64,000 nt of DNA from NCBI RefSeq assembly GCF_001592265.1, contig NZ_BCWP01000001.1:1-64000 (forward strand). The letters run 5' to 3'. This document shows, in pieces, positions 36,339 through 45,207 of this stretch (its first letter is position 1; each line of letters opens with the position of its first letter). Made by a program: the position numbers and the translations under genes. A model generated the notes under the pieces. That model saw only the letters and a program-made list of their open reading frames with translations, searched no databases and was not told where the DNA came from. The stretch comes from Curvibacter delicatus NBRC 14919 (GTDB lineage Bacteria; Pseudomonadota; Gammaproteobacteria; Burkholderiales; Burkholderiaceae_C).

Positions 36339-37796
36339 ATTTCCCGCGAACCCACCCTGGAGCGCCTGGCCATTGCCAGGGATCTGCTGCTCACGCCCTT
36401 CGGGCTCGACGAGTCCCACCTGACACGTGCGCTGGCCGAAATCCGCGCCCACCGGGTGGACGATGCCGACCTGTATTTCCAGTACACGCGCAGTGAGGGC
36501 TGGAGCCTGGAGGAGGGCATCGTCAAGACCGGCTCGTTCTCCATCGACCAGGGTGTCGGTGTGCGCGCTGTCAGTGGCGAGAAGACCGCCTTTGCCTATT
36601 CAGATGACATTTCCGAGGCCTCGCTGCTCGATGCCGCGCATACCGTGCGCACCATTTCTGCCGCCGCCAAATCCGCGCGTGTGAAGGCGGGAACACCCAA
36701 GATTGCTTCGGCACGCTCGCTCTACCCTGGCATGGATCCGATCGCCACGCTCGACAGCACGGCCAAGGTCAAGCTGCTTGAAGCCGTGGAGCAGCTGGCG
36801 CGCGCCAAGGATCCGCGTGTGGTGCAGGTCATGGCGGGGTTGGCGGGCGAATACGACGTGGTACTGGTGGCGCGCGCCGACGGCACGCTGGCGGCTGACG
36901 TGCGGCCGCTGGTGCGCCTGAGTGTGACGGTGATCGCCGAACAGGCTGGCCGGCGTGAGATGGGGTCTTCGGGCGGTGGTGGTCGTTTCGGCCTGGCCTA
37001 TTTCGACCCGGCCCGCATTCGCCAGTACGTCGACGAGGCCGTGGCCGCCGCGTTGACCAATCTCGAATCCCGCCCGGCGCCGGCCGGCGAGATGACCGTG
37101 GTGCTCGGCCCCGGCTGGCCCGGCGTGCTCTTGCACGAGGCCATTGGCCATGGACTGGAAGGCGACTTCAACCGCAAGGGCTCCAGCGCCTTCTCCGGCC
37201 GCATCGGCCAGCGCGTGGCGGCCAAGGGTGTGACGGTGCTGGACGACGGCACCATCGCCGACCGGCGCGGCTCGCTCAACGTGGACGACGAAGGCAATGC
37301 CAGCCAGCGCAATGTGCTGATCGAGGACGGCATCCTCAAGGGCTACATGCAGGACGCCATGAACGCACGCCTGATGAAGGTACGGCCCACCGGCAACGGC
37401 CGGCGCGAGAGCTATGCCCACATCCCGATGCCGCGCATGACCAACACCTACATGCTCGGCGGCGACAAGTCGCCGGATGAAATCGTGGCCAGCATCAAGA
37501 AGGGGCTGTACGCCACCAACTTCGGCGGTGGTCAGGTCGATATCACTTCCGGCAAGTTCGTGTTCTCGGCCAGCGAGGCCTACTGGGTGGAAAACGGCAA
37601 GATCCTTTATCCGGTCAAGGGCGCCACCATCGTGGGCAACGGGCCGGACGCGCTGACGCGCGTGACCATGATCGGCAACGACATGGAACTCGACAGCGGT
37701 GTTGGCACCTGCGGCAAGGAAGGCCAGAGCGTGCCGGTGGGCGTGGGCCAGCCGACCTTGCGCATCGATGGTTTGACCGTTGGAGGAACGGCCTGA
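36336..37796 (+). CDS. tldD: Metalloprotease TldD
   Basis: Zinc metallopeptidase that, with TldE/PmbA, trims peptides such as microcin precursors and the CcdA antitoxin. The product is 486 residues. The metal motif HEAIGH is at 267-272, followed by GLEGDFNRKGSSAFSGRIGQ; the glycine-rich GSSGGGGRFG and the C-terminal GKEGQSVPVGVGQPTLRIDGLTVGGTA are family blocks. The partner pmbA/tldE gene is not in the window. Its stop lies only about 26 nt before the start of the aroG leader. Confidence 0.97.
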   Translation: MISREPTLERLAIARDLLLTPFGLDESHLTRALAEIRAHRVDDADLYFQYTRSEGWSLEEGIVKTGSFSIDQGVGVRAVSGEKTAFAYSDDISEASLLDAAHTVRTISAAAKSARVKAGTPKIASARSLYPGMDPIATLDSTAKVKLLEAVEQLARAKDPRVVQVMAGLAGEYDVVLVARADGTLAADVRPLVRLSVTVIAEQAGRREMGSSGGGGRFGLAYFDPARIRQYVDEAVAAALTNLESRPAPAGEMTVVLGPGWPGVLLHEAIGHGLEGDFNRKGSSAFSGRIGQRVAAKGVTVLDDGTIADRRGSLNVDDEGNASQRNVLIEDGILKGYMQDAMNARLMKVRPTGNGRRESYAHIPMPRMTNTYMLGGDKSPDEIVASIKKGLYATNFGGGQVDITSGKFVFSASEAYWVENGKILYPVKGATIVGNGPDALTRVTMIGNDMELDSGVGTCGKEGQSVPVGVGQPTLRIDGLTVGGTA

Positions 37797-37809
37797 TTTG
37801 CTGGTGTGC

Positions 37810-37815
37810 TATATT
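37810..37815 (+). promoter_or_regulatory. Extended -10 of the aroG leader transcript
   Basis: TATATT preceded by TG and one base (TGCTATATT) makes an extended -10. A start site would fall near 37822, immediately before ATG 37823 of the leader peptide. No good -35 is seen 17 bp upstream, which extended -10 promoters can lack. Read-through from tldD is an alternative source. Confidence 0.45.
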
Positions 37816-37822
37816 GATGCCC

Positions 37823-37894
37823 ATGGTTTCGACCCGTTCCTACTTTTTTGGCTACTTTTGGTTCTCAAGCGCCGTCGGCGGAAGAGAGTTCTGA
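37823..37894 (+). CDS. Aromatic-rich leader peptide of the DAHP synthase gene
   Basis: A 23-codon ORF, MVSTRSYFFGYFWF then SSAVGGREF, ending TGA at 37892-37894. Residues 7-14 are Tyr-Phe-Phe-Gly-Tyr-Phe-Trp-Phe, seven aromatics out of eight, encoded at 37841-37864. All three end products of the pathway started by the next gene are represented. An in-frame ATG at 37817 would add Met-Pro. No Shine-Dalgarno is visible; the extended -10 at 37810-37815 suggests a leaderless message. Position, composition and the following terminator make this a candidate attenuation leader peptide in the style of pheL or trpL. Confidence 0.75.
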   Translation: MVSTRSYFFGYFWFSSAVGGREF

Positions 37895-37926
37895 ACGTAC
37901 CCACAAGAAACGTACCGAATTCCACC

Positions 37927-37957
37927 AAACCGCCGGCCAGTCCGGCGGTTTTTTTTT
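37927..37957 (+). terminator. Attenuator terminator ahead of the DAHP synthase gene
   Basis: AAACCGCCGG (37927-37936) pairs perfectly with CCGGCGGTTT (37942-37951) across a CCAGT loop; an uninterrupted T run spans 37949-37957. Its 5' arm (37930-37937) can alternatively pair with GTCGGCGG at 37874-37881 inside the leader ORF, giving an 8-bp antiterminator. The terminator lies 32 nt past the leader stop and 40 nt before the DAHP synthase ATG. Confidence 0.85.
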
Positions 37958-37997
37958 ACCTGCTCACACATCCAATCCGAATACAAGGAGCGACACG

Positions 37998-39125
37998 ATG
38001 ACTGCCAAAGCACAACCCTCTAGCACCGATGCTTGGTATACGCACCCTGGTGACAAGACCAGCCGTACCGACGACCAACGTATCAAGGACATCACCGTGT
38101 TGCCCCCGCCCGAACATTTGATCCGTTTTTTCCCCATTGAGGGAACGCCTGTGGAGACCCTGATCTCCCACACTCGCCACACCATCCACAACATCATGGC
38201 CGGCAAGGATGATCGCCTGCTGGTCATCATCGGCCCGTGCTCCATCCATGACCCGGCCGCAGCACTTGAGTACGCCCGACGCCTGAAGGCACAGCGCGAG
38301 AAGTACAAGGACACGCTGGAGATCGTGATGCGCGTCTACTTCGAGAAGCCGCGCACCACGGTCGGCTGGAAGGGGCTGATCAACGACCCTTACCTGGACG
38401 AGAGCTTCCGCATCGACGAGGGTCTGCGCATCGCGCGCCAGCTGCTGATCGAGATCAATCGCCTGGGCCTGCCGGCCGGCAGCGAGTTCCTCGACGTGAT
38501 CTCGCCGCAATACATTGGCGACCTGATCTCCTGGGGGGCCATCGGTGCGCGTACGACCGAAAGCCAGGTGCATCGTGAGCTGGCGTCCGGTCTGTCCGCC
38601 CCCATCGGTTTCAAGAACGGCACGGACGGCAACATCCGGATTGCCACCGATGCCATCCAGGCGGCGGCGCGCGGCCACCATTTCCTGTCGGTGCACAAGA
38701 ACGGCAAGGTCGCCATCGTGCAGACCAACGGCAACAAGGATTGTCACGTCATCCTGCGTGGCGGCAAGGCGCCGAACTACGACGCCGCCAGCGTGGCAGC
38801 GGCCTGCAAGGAGCTGGAGGCCTCCAAGCTGCCCGCCACCCTGATGGTGGATTGCAGCCATGCCAACAGCAGCAAGCAACATGAAAAGCAGCTCGATGTG
38901 GCACGCGACATTGCCACCCAGATGGCGGGGGGCTCGCGTCATATTTTCGGCGTGATGGTTGAAAGCCACCTGCATGCCGGTGCGCAGAAGTTCACACCGG
39001 GCAAGGACGACGCCGGCAACCTGGAGTACGGCAAGAGCATCACCGATGCCTGCCTGGGATGGGACGATTCGCTGGAAGTGCTGGAAGTCCTGTCCGGCGC
39101 GGTCAAGGCGCGCCGGGAACGTTAA
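37998..39125 (+). CDS. aroG: 3-deoxy-7-phosphoheptulonate (DAHP) synthase, AroG/F/H type
   Basis: Class I-alpha DAHP synthase that condenses phosphoenolpyruvate and erythrose 4-phosphate, the entry step to the shikimate pathway. The product is 375 residues, starting MTAKAQPSSTDAW with AAGGAG 8 nt ahead. Motifs: LLVIIGPCSIHDP, VMRVYFEKPRTTVGWKGLINDP, SEFLDVISPQYIGDLISWGAIGARTTESQ, GFKNGTDG, VDCSHANSSK and GVMVESHL, including metal-binding Cys, His, Glu and Asp. Which aromatic amino acid feeds back cannot be told from the sequence; the upstream leader suggests control by all three. The gene overlaps the next, convergent gene by 4 bp. Confidence 0.96.
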   Translation: MTAKAQPSSTDAWYTHPGDKTSRTDDQRIKDITVLPPPEHLIRFFPIEGTPVETLISHTRHTIHNIMAGKDDRLLVIIGPCSIHDPAAALEYARRLKAQREKYKDTLEIVMRVYFEKPRTTVGWKGLINDPYLDESFRIDEGLRIARQLLIEINRLGLPAGSEFLDVISPQYIGDLISWGAIGARTTESQVHRELASGLSAPIGFKNGTDGNIRIATDAIQAAARGHHFLSVHKNGKVAIVQTNGNKDCHVILRGGKAPNYDAASVAAACKELEASKLPATLMVDCSHANSSKQHEKQLDVARDIATQMAGGSRHIFGVMVESHLHAGAQKFTPGKDDAGNLEYGKSITDACLGWDDSLEVLEVLSGAVKARRER

Positions 39126-39589
39126 GGCGCGCCGGCCTTGTCGATCATGGCCCTGGCCCAGCTCTGGGCTTCGGCCATGGTTTCAAAGGCCTGAAACGGG
39201 CGGCCGACATCGGCGAAAATTTTGGCGAAATGGGGGGCCATGAATTGGCCTCCTTCGACTTCCGGGCCGATGACATAGGCCGTGGCCACTGGGGTGAACT
39301 GCGGCGGTGCCTGGCGGATCAGTTCGGCGTAGCGCTGCAGGCCGTCAGGGGTGGCCAGGGCACTTTTGCGCACGGTGCAGATGCTGACCCAAGGGCCGCT
39401 CGGTTGCAGCGCCTGCAGGAAATTCGACTGCGCCACCGCCAGGCAGTCTGCCAGTTCCTTGTTGAAAGGTCCGGTGGACTCGTAGTGCAGCAGGTCGCCG
39501 TCCATCCACATGTCCACCTGACCGTGCGGGGCGAACGGCGTGACCTTCACCTGGGTGGTGCTGCTTTTCGGCGGTGTGTCGGAAGCCAT
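39122..39589 (-). CDS. SpoIIAA/SEC14-like STAS protein of unknown function
   Basis: A 155-residue cytoplasmic protein. The fold pattern HYESTGPFNKELADCLAVAQ, SICTVRKSALATPDGLQRYAELI and AYVIGPEVEGGQFMAPHFAKIFADVGRPFQAFETMAEAQSWARAMI resembles SpoIIAA-like STAS/SEC14 proteins, which may bind lipids or small molecules. AGGAA precedes ATG 39589; the in-frame GTG/ATG six codons upstream is less likely. The gene is convergent with aroG, the two stops overlapping. Function unknown; identification is by secondary structure pattern only. Confidence 0.6.
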   Translation of the reverse strand: MASDTPPKSSTTQVKVTPFAPHGQVDMWMDGDLLHYESTGPFNKELADCLAVAQSNFLQALQPSGPWVSICTVRKSALATPDGLQRYAELIRQAPPQFTPVATAYVIGPEVEGGQFMAPHFAKIFADVGRPFQAFETMAEAQSWARAMIDKAGAP

Positions 39590-39688
39590 GGCTGTTCCTG
39601 GATGCAAACAGAAATCTAACCCGATGCCATCTTATCGGCATCTTCGCCCGCTCCCCATATTAGGGCAAGCGAGCATGGCCGTCAGCAC

Positions 39689-41104
39689 TCAGGGGCTCGC
39701 GGGTTGCAGCGCCTGCAGCAGCTTGAGGTGAATGCCGCCAAAGCCGCCATTGCTCATGCACAGGATGTGATCGCCCGCTTGCGCGCTGGCGACCACCTGG
39801 TGCACCAGTTCATCGATCGAATCCGCCACCTGCGCGCGTGCCCCCATGGGAGCCAGGGCTTCGCGAGCATCCCAACCCAGGCCGCCGGCATGGCAGAAGG
39901 CGAGATCGGCATCTTCCAGGCTCCAGGGTAGCTGCGCTTTCATGGTGCCCAGCTTCATGGTGTTGGAGCGCGGTTCGAACACCGCCAGGATGCGGCTGTC
40001 CGCCCCGACTTTGCGGCGCAGGCCGTCGAGCGTGGTGCGGATGGCGGTCGGATGGTGGGCGAAGTCGTCGTAGACCGTGATGCCATGGACGCTACCGCGT
40101 ACCTCCATACGACGCTTGACGTTCTGAAAATCGCCCAGCGCACGTGCGGCCATCGCTGGCGCCACGCCGACATGTTCGGCTGCGGCGATGGCGGCCAACG
40201 CATTGAGTTGATTGTGTATGCCGGTGAGCGCCCACTCGACCTTGGCAACCGGTTGGCCTTGGTTCAGCACGTCAAAGCAGTGTGGTTCGCCATGGGCCGA
40301 GAAGTCGCTCACGGCGGCGCCGAAACTGCGCACCTCGCTCCAGCAGCCGGCGTGCAGCACGCGCACTAGGCTTTCCTCCAAGCCATTGACCACGACACGG
40401 CCCGAGCCGGGCACGGTACGCACCAGATGGTGGAACTGGCGCTCGATGGCGGCCAGGTCGTCGAAGATGTCGGCGTGGTCGAACTCGAGGTTGTTGAGGA
40501 CGGCCGTGCGTGGCCGGTAGTGCACAAACTTGCTGCGCTTGTCGAAAAAGGCAGTGTCGTATTCGTCGGCTTCGATGACGAAGAGCGGGCGCTGGTCGGT
40601 CGGTGTTCTGGCATTGGGGCGAACGGGTGCGCCAAGGCGGGCCGAAACACCAAAGTTCATGGGAACGCCGCCAACCAGAAATCCCGGTTGCAGGCCGGCT
40701 GCGTCCAGAATCCAGGTCAGCATCGAGGTGGTGGTGGTCTTGCCGTGGGTGCCGGCCACCGCCAGCACATGGCGACCCTGCAGCACATGCTCGGCCAGCC
40801 ACTGCGGGCCGCTGGTGTAGGGCAGGCCGGCTTCCATGATGGCCTCCATCAGGGGGAATTTGGGGCTGCCGTCAGCCTGGCGTGCGCGGCTGACCACGTT
40901 GCCGATCACGAACATGTCGGGTCGCAACGCCAGTTGCTCGGTGCCGAACCCCTCAATCAGCTCGATACCGAGGGCGCGCAGCTGGTCGCTCATCGGTGGG
41001 TAGACACCGGCATCGCAGCCGGTGACCTTGTGGCCCGCCTCGCGGGCAAGGGCGGCCAGTCCCCCCATGAAGGTGCCGCAGATACCGAGAATGTGAATAT
41101 GCAT
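39689..41104 (-). CDS. mpl: UDP-MurNAc:murein tripeptide ligase Mpl
   Basis: Recycling ligase that attaches the L-Ala-D-Glu-meso-DAP tripeptide, released from old murein, to UDP-MurNAc. The product is 471 residues, MurC-like but with the Mpl start MHIHILGICGTFMGGLAALA. The ATP loop [34 protein letters not shown] and NNLEFDHADIFDD are characteristic and distinguish Mpl from MurC. TAGAAT (minus strand, 41116-41111) ends 6 nt before the ATG. With AmpD elsewhere in the window it completes a muropeptide recycling route. Confidence 0.97.
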   Translation of the reverse strand: MHIHILGICGTFMGGLAALAREAGHKVTGCDAGVYPPMSDQLRALGIELIEGFGTEQLALRPDMFVIGNVVSRARQADGSPKFPLMEAIMEAGLPYTSGPQWLAEHVLQGRHVLAVAGTHGKTTTTSMLTWILDAAGLQPGFLVGGVPMNFGVSARLGAPVRPNARTPTDQRPLFVIEADEYDTAFFDKRSKFVHYRPRTAVLNNLEFDHADIFDDLAAIERQFHHLVRTVPGSGRVVVNGLEESLVRVLHAGCWSEVRSFGAAVSDFSAHGEPHCFDVLNQGQPVAKVEWALTGIHNQLNALAAIAAAEHVGVAPAMAARALGDFQNVKRRMEVRGSVHGITVYDDFAHHPTAIRTTLDGLRRKVGADSRILAVFEPRSNTMKLGTMKAQLPWSLEDADLAFCHAGGLGWDAREALAPMGARAQVADSIDELVHQVVASAQAGDHILCMSNGGFGGIHLKLLQALQPASP

Positions 41105-41110
41105 CGCCCG

Positions 41111-41116
41111 ATTCTA
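41111..41116 (-). promoter_or_regulatory. -10-like hexamer abutting the mpl start
   Basis: On the minus strand TAGAAT is followed by 6 nt and ATG 41104. No ribosome site is present. Arrangement matches the other leaderless candidates in this window. Confidence 0.45.
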
Positions 41117-41181
41117 GGGGGTGGCTGCCGGTGCCCTTGCGGTCGTCCGGAGATCCCGCGCAGGTGCACAATACCCTTGGC

Positions 41182-41763
41182 ATGAGCAAACAGGAAATTG
41201 CCGCTGCAGCGGCACAGATGGTGGTGGAAGAAGGGTTGGAGTACGGGCCGGCCAAGCGCCGCGCTGTGCGCCAGCTCGGCCTGCCACAGCGTACGCCACT
41301 ACCTGGCAATGACGAGGTGGAGGATGCGGTGCGTGACTATATTGCCGTGTTCTGTGCCGACACCCAGCCGGCTGAATTGCTGGCGCTGCGCCGACTGGCC
41401 CTGCAGTGGATGGAGCGGCTGGCCGTGTTCCGACCGCATTTGAGTGGTGCAGTCTGGCATGGCACAGCGACCCGTTTGTCAGATATTTATCTGCAGTTGT
41501 TTTGCGATGATGAAAAATCAGCGGAAATTGCCCTGATTGACATGGGGCAGCCTTACGAGCCGCGTAGGGTGACCGGCTTCCATCACGAGCCGGTGGAGGC
41601 GCTAAGCCTTCATGCCCACTGTCCGGAACTGGGGGAGTCCGTCGGGGTCCATTTGATGATTCACGACCTTGATGACTTGCGCGGTGCATTGGTGCGGGAC
41701 GCCAAAGACAGATCACCGCGTGGTAATTTGGATGCTGTTCGTCGGTTGTTGGCAGATTTTTAA
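41182..41763 (+). CDS. Conserved protein of unknown function
   Basis: A 193-residue cytoplasmic protein beginning MSKQEIAAAAAQMVVEEGLEYGPAKRRA. It has no membrane segment. Middle blocks are ALRRLALQWMERLAVFRPHLSGAVWHGTATRLSDIYLQLFCDDEKSAEIALIDMGQ and GFHHEPVEALSLHAHCPELG. The GTATRLSDI/LQLFCDD pattern is faintly like nucleotidyltransferase folds but no catalytic motif is clear. I recall such genes next to TlpA redoxins in other Burkholderiales. CACAAT 9 nt before the ATG may be a -10. It is followed by tlpA after 17 nt, so they are likely co-transcribed. Confidence 0.8.
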   Translation: MSKQEIAAAAAQMVVEEGLEYGPAKRRAVRQLGLPQRTPLPGNDEVEDAVRDYIAVFCADTQPAELLALRRLALQWMERLAVFRPHLSGAVWHGTATRLSDIYLQLFCDDEKSAEIALIDMGQPYEPRRVTGFHHEPVEALSLHAHCPELGESVGVHLMIHDLDDLRGALVRDAKDRSPRGNLDAVRRLLADF

Positions 41764-41780
41764 TTAATTTAAGGAAATTT

Positions 41781-42326
41781 GTGAATTTTGGAAATAACCC
41801 GAGTCTTGCCAAGAGACGTTGGCTGTATGCCGCTGTGGCGGCGGTTGCCGGCTTGGGTGGTGCCGGCTTGGCTTGGTGGAAGTTCTCACCCAAACCGGTG
41901 GATGAGGAGGCCATGGCCGCGTTGTGGCAGCTGTCCTTCGACACCCCGGCGGATGGGCCGTTGACACTGCAGCGTCTGCGGGGGCGACCTTTGCTGATCA
42001 ATTTTTGGGCAACCTGGTGTCCGCCATGTATCGAGGAATTGCCTTTACTGGATGTCTTCTACAAAGAAAATGCGGCTAAAGGTTGGCAAGTTCTTGGTTT
42101 GGCGGTAGATAAAATGCTCCCTGTGCGTGATTTCCTGGCCAAGCACCCCCTGTCTTTTCCGGTTGCCTTGGCGGGCATGGAAGGCGTTGGTCTCAGCAAA
42201 TCGTTGGGAAATCTGAGCGGAGGGCTCCCCTTTACCGTCGTGTTGGGGGCTGACGGGGTGGTTCGCGATCGTAAAATCGGCAAAGTCTCATCGGCCGATT
42301 TGGCGAGCTGGCGTGAGTTACAGTAG
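41781..42326 (+). CDS. TlpA-family membrane-anchored thioredoxin
   Basis: Periplasm-facing thiol-disulfide oxidoreductase of 181 residues. One membrane anchor at about 14-33 (LYAAVAAVAGLGGAGLAWW) is followed by a thioredoxin fold. The active site WCPPC is at 79-83 in LLINFWATWCPPCIEELPLL, and the cis-proline loop is GGLPFTVVLGADG. Members reduce cytochrome c maturation substrates or other exported proteins. GTG start with AAGGAA 5 nt ahead. A terminator follows. Confidence 0.93.
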   Translation: MNFGNNPSLAKRRWLYAAVAAVAGLGGAGLAWWKFSPKPVDEEAMAALWQLSFDTPADGPLTLQRLRGRPLLINFWATWCPPCIEELPLLDVFYKENAAKGWQVLGLAVDKMLPVRDFLAKHPLSFPVALAGMEGVGLSKSLGNLSGGLPFTVVLGADGVVRDRKIGKVSSADLASWRELQ

Positions 42327-42353
42327 GGCCTGTAGCGCATCCTTTATGATGAC

Positions 42354-42384
42354 GGGCGGCAAGTGTCCGCCCTTTTGCTTTTTT
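42354..42384 (+). terminator. Intrinsic terminator after tlpA
   Basis: GGGCGG (42354-42359) pairs with CCGCCC (42367-42372) over a 7-nt loop and is followed by TTTTGCTTTTTT. It lies 27 nt after the redoxin stop and isolates it from accB. Confidence 0.85.
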
Positions 42385-42463
42385 GGAATTCCCAAAAATT
42401 GGGTGGAAATCGCTTCAGTTCGAAGTAAATTGAAGCAATCTTTAGAAAGATGTTGGTGATCCC

Positions 42464-42925
42464 ATGGATTTGCGAAAACTCAAGACCTTGATTGACCTGG
42501 TGTCCGACTCCAATGTGTCGGAACTTGAAATCACCGAAGCCGAAGGCAAGGTGCGTATCGTCAAAGGCGGCGGTGCCATGGTTCAGGGCTATCAAATGCC
42601 TGCGGTCCCGATGGCGGCGCCCGTGGCGGCAGCACCGGTTGCTGCGGCGCCTGTTGCCCCCGCTCCGGTTGCCGCCCCGCCGGCAGTCACTGGCCACACC
42701 GTCAAGTCGCCCATGGTCGGCACGTTCTACCGCTCTGCCTCGCCGGGGGCCAAGGCGTTTGTGGAGCTGGGCTCCGTTGTCAAGGAAGGCGACACCCTGT
42801 GCATCATCGAGGCGATGAAGATCCTCAATGAGATCGAGGCTGACAAGGCTGGCACTGTGACCCAGATCCTGGGCGAGAACGGTCAGGCCGTGGAATACGG
42901 TCAGCCCCTGTTCGTCATCGAATAA
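42464..42925 (+). CDS. accB: Acetyl-CoA carboxylase biotin carboxyl carrier protein AccB
   Basis: Carries the biotin that shuttles carboxyl groups in acetyl-CoA carboxylase, the first step of fatty acid synthesis. The product is 153 residues: a conserved N-terminal helix ([23 protein letters not shown]), an Ala/Pro/Val linker at about 42-75 and a biotinyl domain. The motif EAMKI has the biotinylated Lys119. accC follows after 13 nt. The 79 nt between the terminator and the ATG should hold its promoter; no clear pair is seen. Confidence 0.98.
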   Translation: MDLRKLKTLIDLVSDSNVSELEITEAEGKVRIVKGGGAMVQGYQMPAVPMAAPVAAAPVAAAPVAPAPVAAPPAVTGHTVKSPMVGTFYRSASPGAKAFVELGSVVKEGDTLCIIEAMKILNEIEADKAGTVTQILGENGQAVEYGQPLFVIE

Positions 42926-42938
42926 GGCACACCGTCTC

Positions 42939-44288
42939 ATGTTCAAGAAGATTCTGGTTGCGAACAGGGGAGAAATCGCCCTGCGGATCCAGCGCGCCTG
43001 TAGCGAGCTGGGCATCAAAGCGGTGATGGTTTACTCCGAGGCGGACCGCGAAGCCAAGTACGTCAAGCTGGCCGAAGAGGCGGTCTGCATTGGTCCGGCG
43101 CCTTCTGCGCAGAGTTATCTCAACATGCCCGCCATCATCTCGGCGGCGGAGGTCACTGATGCCGAAGCCATCCACCCAGGCTACGGTTTCCTGAGCGAGA
43201 ACGCCGATTTTGCCGAGCGCGTGGAGCAAAGCGGTTTCCAGTTCATCGGCCCGACACCCGAGTCCATCCGCATCATGGGTGACAAGGTGTCGGCCAAACA
43301 GGCCATGATCAAGGCCGGCGTGCCCTGTGTACCGGGTTCGGAAGGCGAGTTGCCGGATGATCCGGTGCAGATCCGCCGCATTGCCAAGGCCATTGGCTAC
43401 CCTGTGATCATCAAGGCGGCGGGTGGTGGCGGTGGGCGCGGCATGCGCGTGGTGCACACCGAGGCGGCATTGATCAACGCGGTGCAGATGACCAAGGCCG
43501 AGGCGGGGGCAGCCTTCAACAACCCGGCGGTCTACATGGAGAAGTTCCTGCAGAACCCGCGGCATATTGAAATCCAGATCCTGGCGGACAAGCATCGTAA
43601 TGCGGTGTACCTGGGTGAGCGCGACTGTTCCATGCAGCGCCGCCACCAGAAGATCATCGAAGAAGCGCCGGCACCGGGCATCCCGCGCAAGCTGATCGAC
43701 AAGGTGGGCGAGCGTTGCGTGGCGGCTTGCAAGAAGATCGGCTACCGTGGCGCTGGCACTTTCGAGTTCCTGTATGAAGACGGCGAGTTCTACTTCATCG
43801 AAATGAACACACGCGTCCAGGTGGAGCATCCGGTGACCGAGATGATCACCGGTGTGGACATCGTGAAGACGCAGATCATGGTGGCGGCTGGCGAGCGCCT
43901 GCCGTTCACCCAGCGTGACATCCAGATTCGTGGTCATGCGATCGAATGCCGCATCAACGCCGAAGATCCCTACAAGTTCACGCCGTCGCCGGGCCGCATC
44001 ACCATGTGGCACGCACCCGGTGGGCCAGGTGTGCGGGTTGATTCGCACGTCTACACCAACTACTTTGTTCCGCCGAACTACGATTCGATGGTCGGCAAGG
44101 TCATTGTTCATGGCGATACGCGGCAGCAGGCCATGGCGCGCATGAGTACCGCTTTGGGCGAAACGCTGGTCGAAGGCATCAACACCAACATCCCGCTGCA
44201 TCGCGAACTGATGGCGGATGCCAAGTTCATGGCCGGTGGAACCAACATCCACTACCTTGAAGAGTGGATGGCTCGCCACGCGCGCTAA
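42939..44288 (+). CDS. accC: Acetyl-CoA carboxylase biotin carboxylase AccC
   Basis: ATP-grasp enzyme that carboxylates biotin on AccB. The product is 449 residues, as in E. coli. [25 protein letters not shown] opens the biotin carboxylase domain; [63 protein letters not shown] and [13 protein letters not shown] are all standard. accBC form an operon; prmA follows after 9 nt. Confidence 0.98.
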   Translation: MFKKILVANRGEIALRIQRACSELGIKAVMVYSEADREAKYVKLAEEAVCIGPAPSAQSYLNMPAIISAAEVTDAEAIHPGYGFLSENADFAERVEQSGFQFIGPTPESIRIMGDKVSAKQAMIKAGVPCVPGSEGELPDDPVQIRRIAKAIGYPVIIKAAGGGGGRGMRVVHTEAALINAVQMTKAEAGAAFNNPAVYMEKFLQNPRHIEIQILADKHRNAVYLGERDCSMQRRHQKIIEEAPAPGIPRKLIDKVGERCVAACKKIGYRGAGTFEFLYEDGEFYFIEMNTRVQVEHPVTEMITGVDIVKTQIMVAAGERLPFTQRDIQIRGHAIECRINAEDPYKFTPSPGRITMWHAPGGPGVRVDSHVYTNYFVPPNYDSMVGKVIVHGDTRQQAMARMSTALGETLVEGINTNIPLHRELMADAKFMAGGTNIHYLEEWMARHAR

Positions 44289-44297
44289 GCAACCGCC

Positions 44298-45188
44298 ATG
44301 TACGAACTGAGTCTGTTGTGTCCGCAGGAGCGGGTTGAGGTCCTGAGTGAGGCGCTGGATGCGCTCGACGCCCTGAGTGTCAGCGTGGAAGATGCGGATG
44401 CCCAGACCGAGGCCGAGCAGGCCTTGTTCGGCGAGCCTGGCATGCCGCCGCCGCAGGATGGCTGGCAGCGTTCGCGTGTGCTGGCCCTGTACCCGACCGA
44501 AGCAGCAGCCAGCGAGGCGGCAGCTTTGCTGCAGGCGCAGGACTTTTTCGATGGTTGCCGCCTGCTGGGGATCGCTGAAGTTCCCGAGCAGGACTGGGTG
44601 CGCCTGACACAGTCGCAGTTTTCTCCGGTCGAGATCACGCCGGACTTCTGGATCGTTCCGACCTGGCATGAACCACCGGCACAAGCCAAGACCATCATCC
44701 GGCTTGATCCGGGGCTGGCCTTCGGCACGGGCACGCATCCAACGACCCGCATGTGCCTGCGCTGGATCGCACACCACGCCACCGATCGGGGCGGGCTGGG
44801 GCGTGTGCTGGACTACGGCTGCGGTTCCGGCATTCTTGCCATTGGCGCGGCCAAGCACGGGGCAACCGAGATTGATGCGGTCGACATCGACGAGGCAGCA
44901 GTTACATCAACCCTACTCAATGCCCAGGCCAACGAGGTTGCGTTGAATGCGGGCTTGCCAGATGCGGTCAGTGGCCAGTACCGGACCGTGCTGGCCAATA
45001 TCCTGGCGACACCGTTGAAGGTGCTGGCACCCTTGCTGTGTGCCCGGGTAGCGGCTGGCGGTTCGCTGGTGCTGGCCGGCATTCTTGAACGGCAGGCGGA
45101 AGAGCTGAAGCTGGCCTATGCGCCCTATTGCCAACTGGCGGTGAATGACTCGGAAGATGGCTGGATCTTGATGACGGCCAGCTTCTGA
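44298..45188 (+). CDS. prmA: Ribosomal protein L11 methyltransferase PrmA
   Basis: SAM-dependent enzyme that trimethylates ribosomal protein L11. The product is 296 residues. The N-terminal substrate domain (MYELSLLCPQERVEVLSEALDAL) leads into RLDPGLAFGTGTHPTTRMCL and the SAM site VLDYGCGSGILAIGAAKHGA, with NILATPLKVLAP as motif IV. Linkage to accBC is common in beta- and gamma-proteobacteria. Confidence 0.97.
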   Translation: MYELSLLCPQERVEVLSEALDALDALSVSVEDADAQTEAEQALFGEPGMPPPQDGWQRSRVLALYPTEAAASEAAALLQAQDFFDGCRLLGIAEVPEQDWVRLTQSQFSPVEITPDFWIVPTWHEPPAQAKTIIRLDPGLAFGTGTHPTTRMCLRWIAHHATDRGGLGRVLDYGCGSGILAIGAAKHGATEIDAVDIDEAAVTSTLLNAQANEVALNAGLPDAVSGQYRTVLANILATPLKVLAPLLCARVAAGGSLVLAGILERQAEELKLAYAPYCQLAVNDSEDGWILMTASF

Positions 45189-45207
45189 TCGGTGCGGGGC
45201 AGCGCTC

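Noticed and set aside
42915-44858. Minus-strand open frame of about 650 codons across accC and prmA
   Set aside because: It runs antisense to two well-identified genes and has the composition expected of a GC-rich shadow frame; no domain is recognisable.
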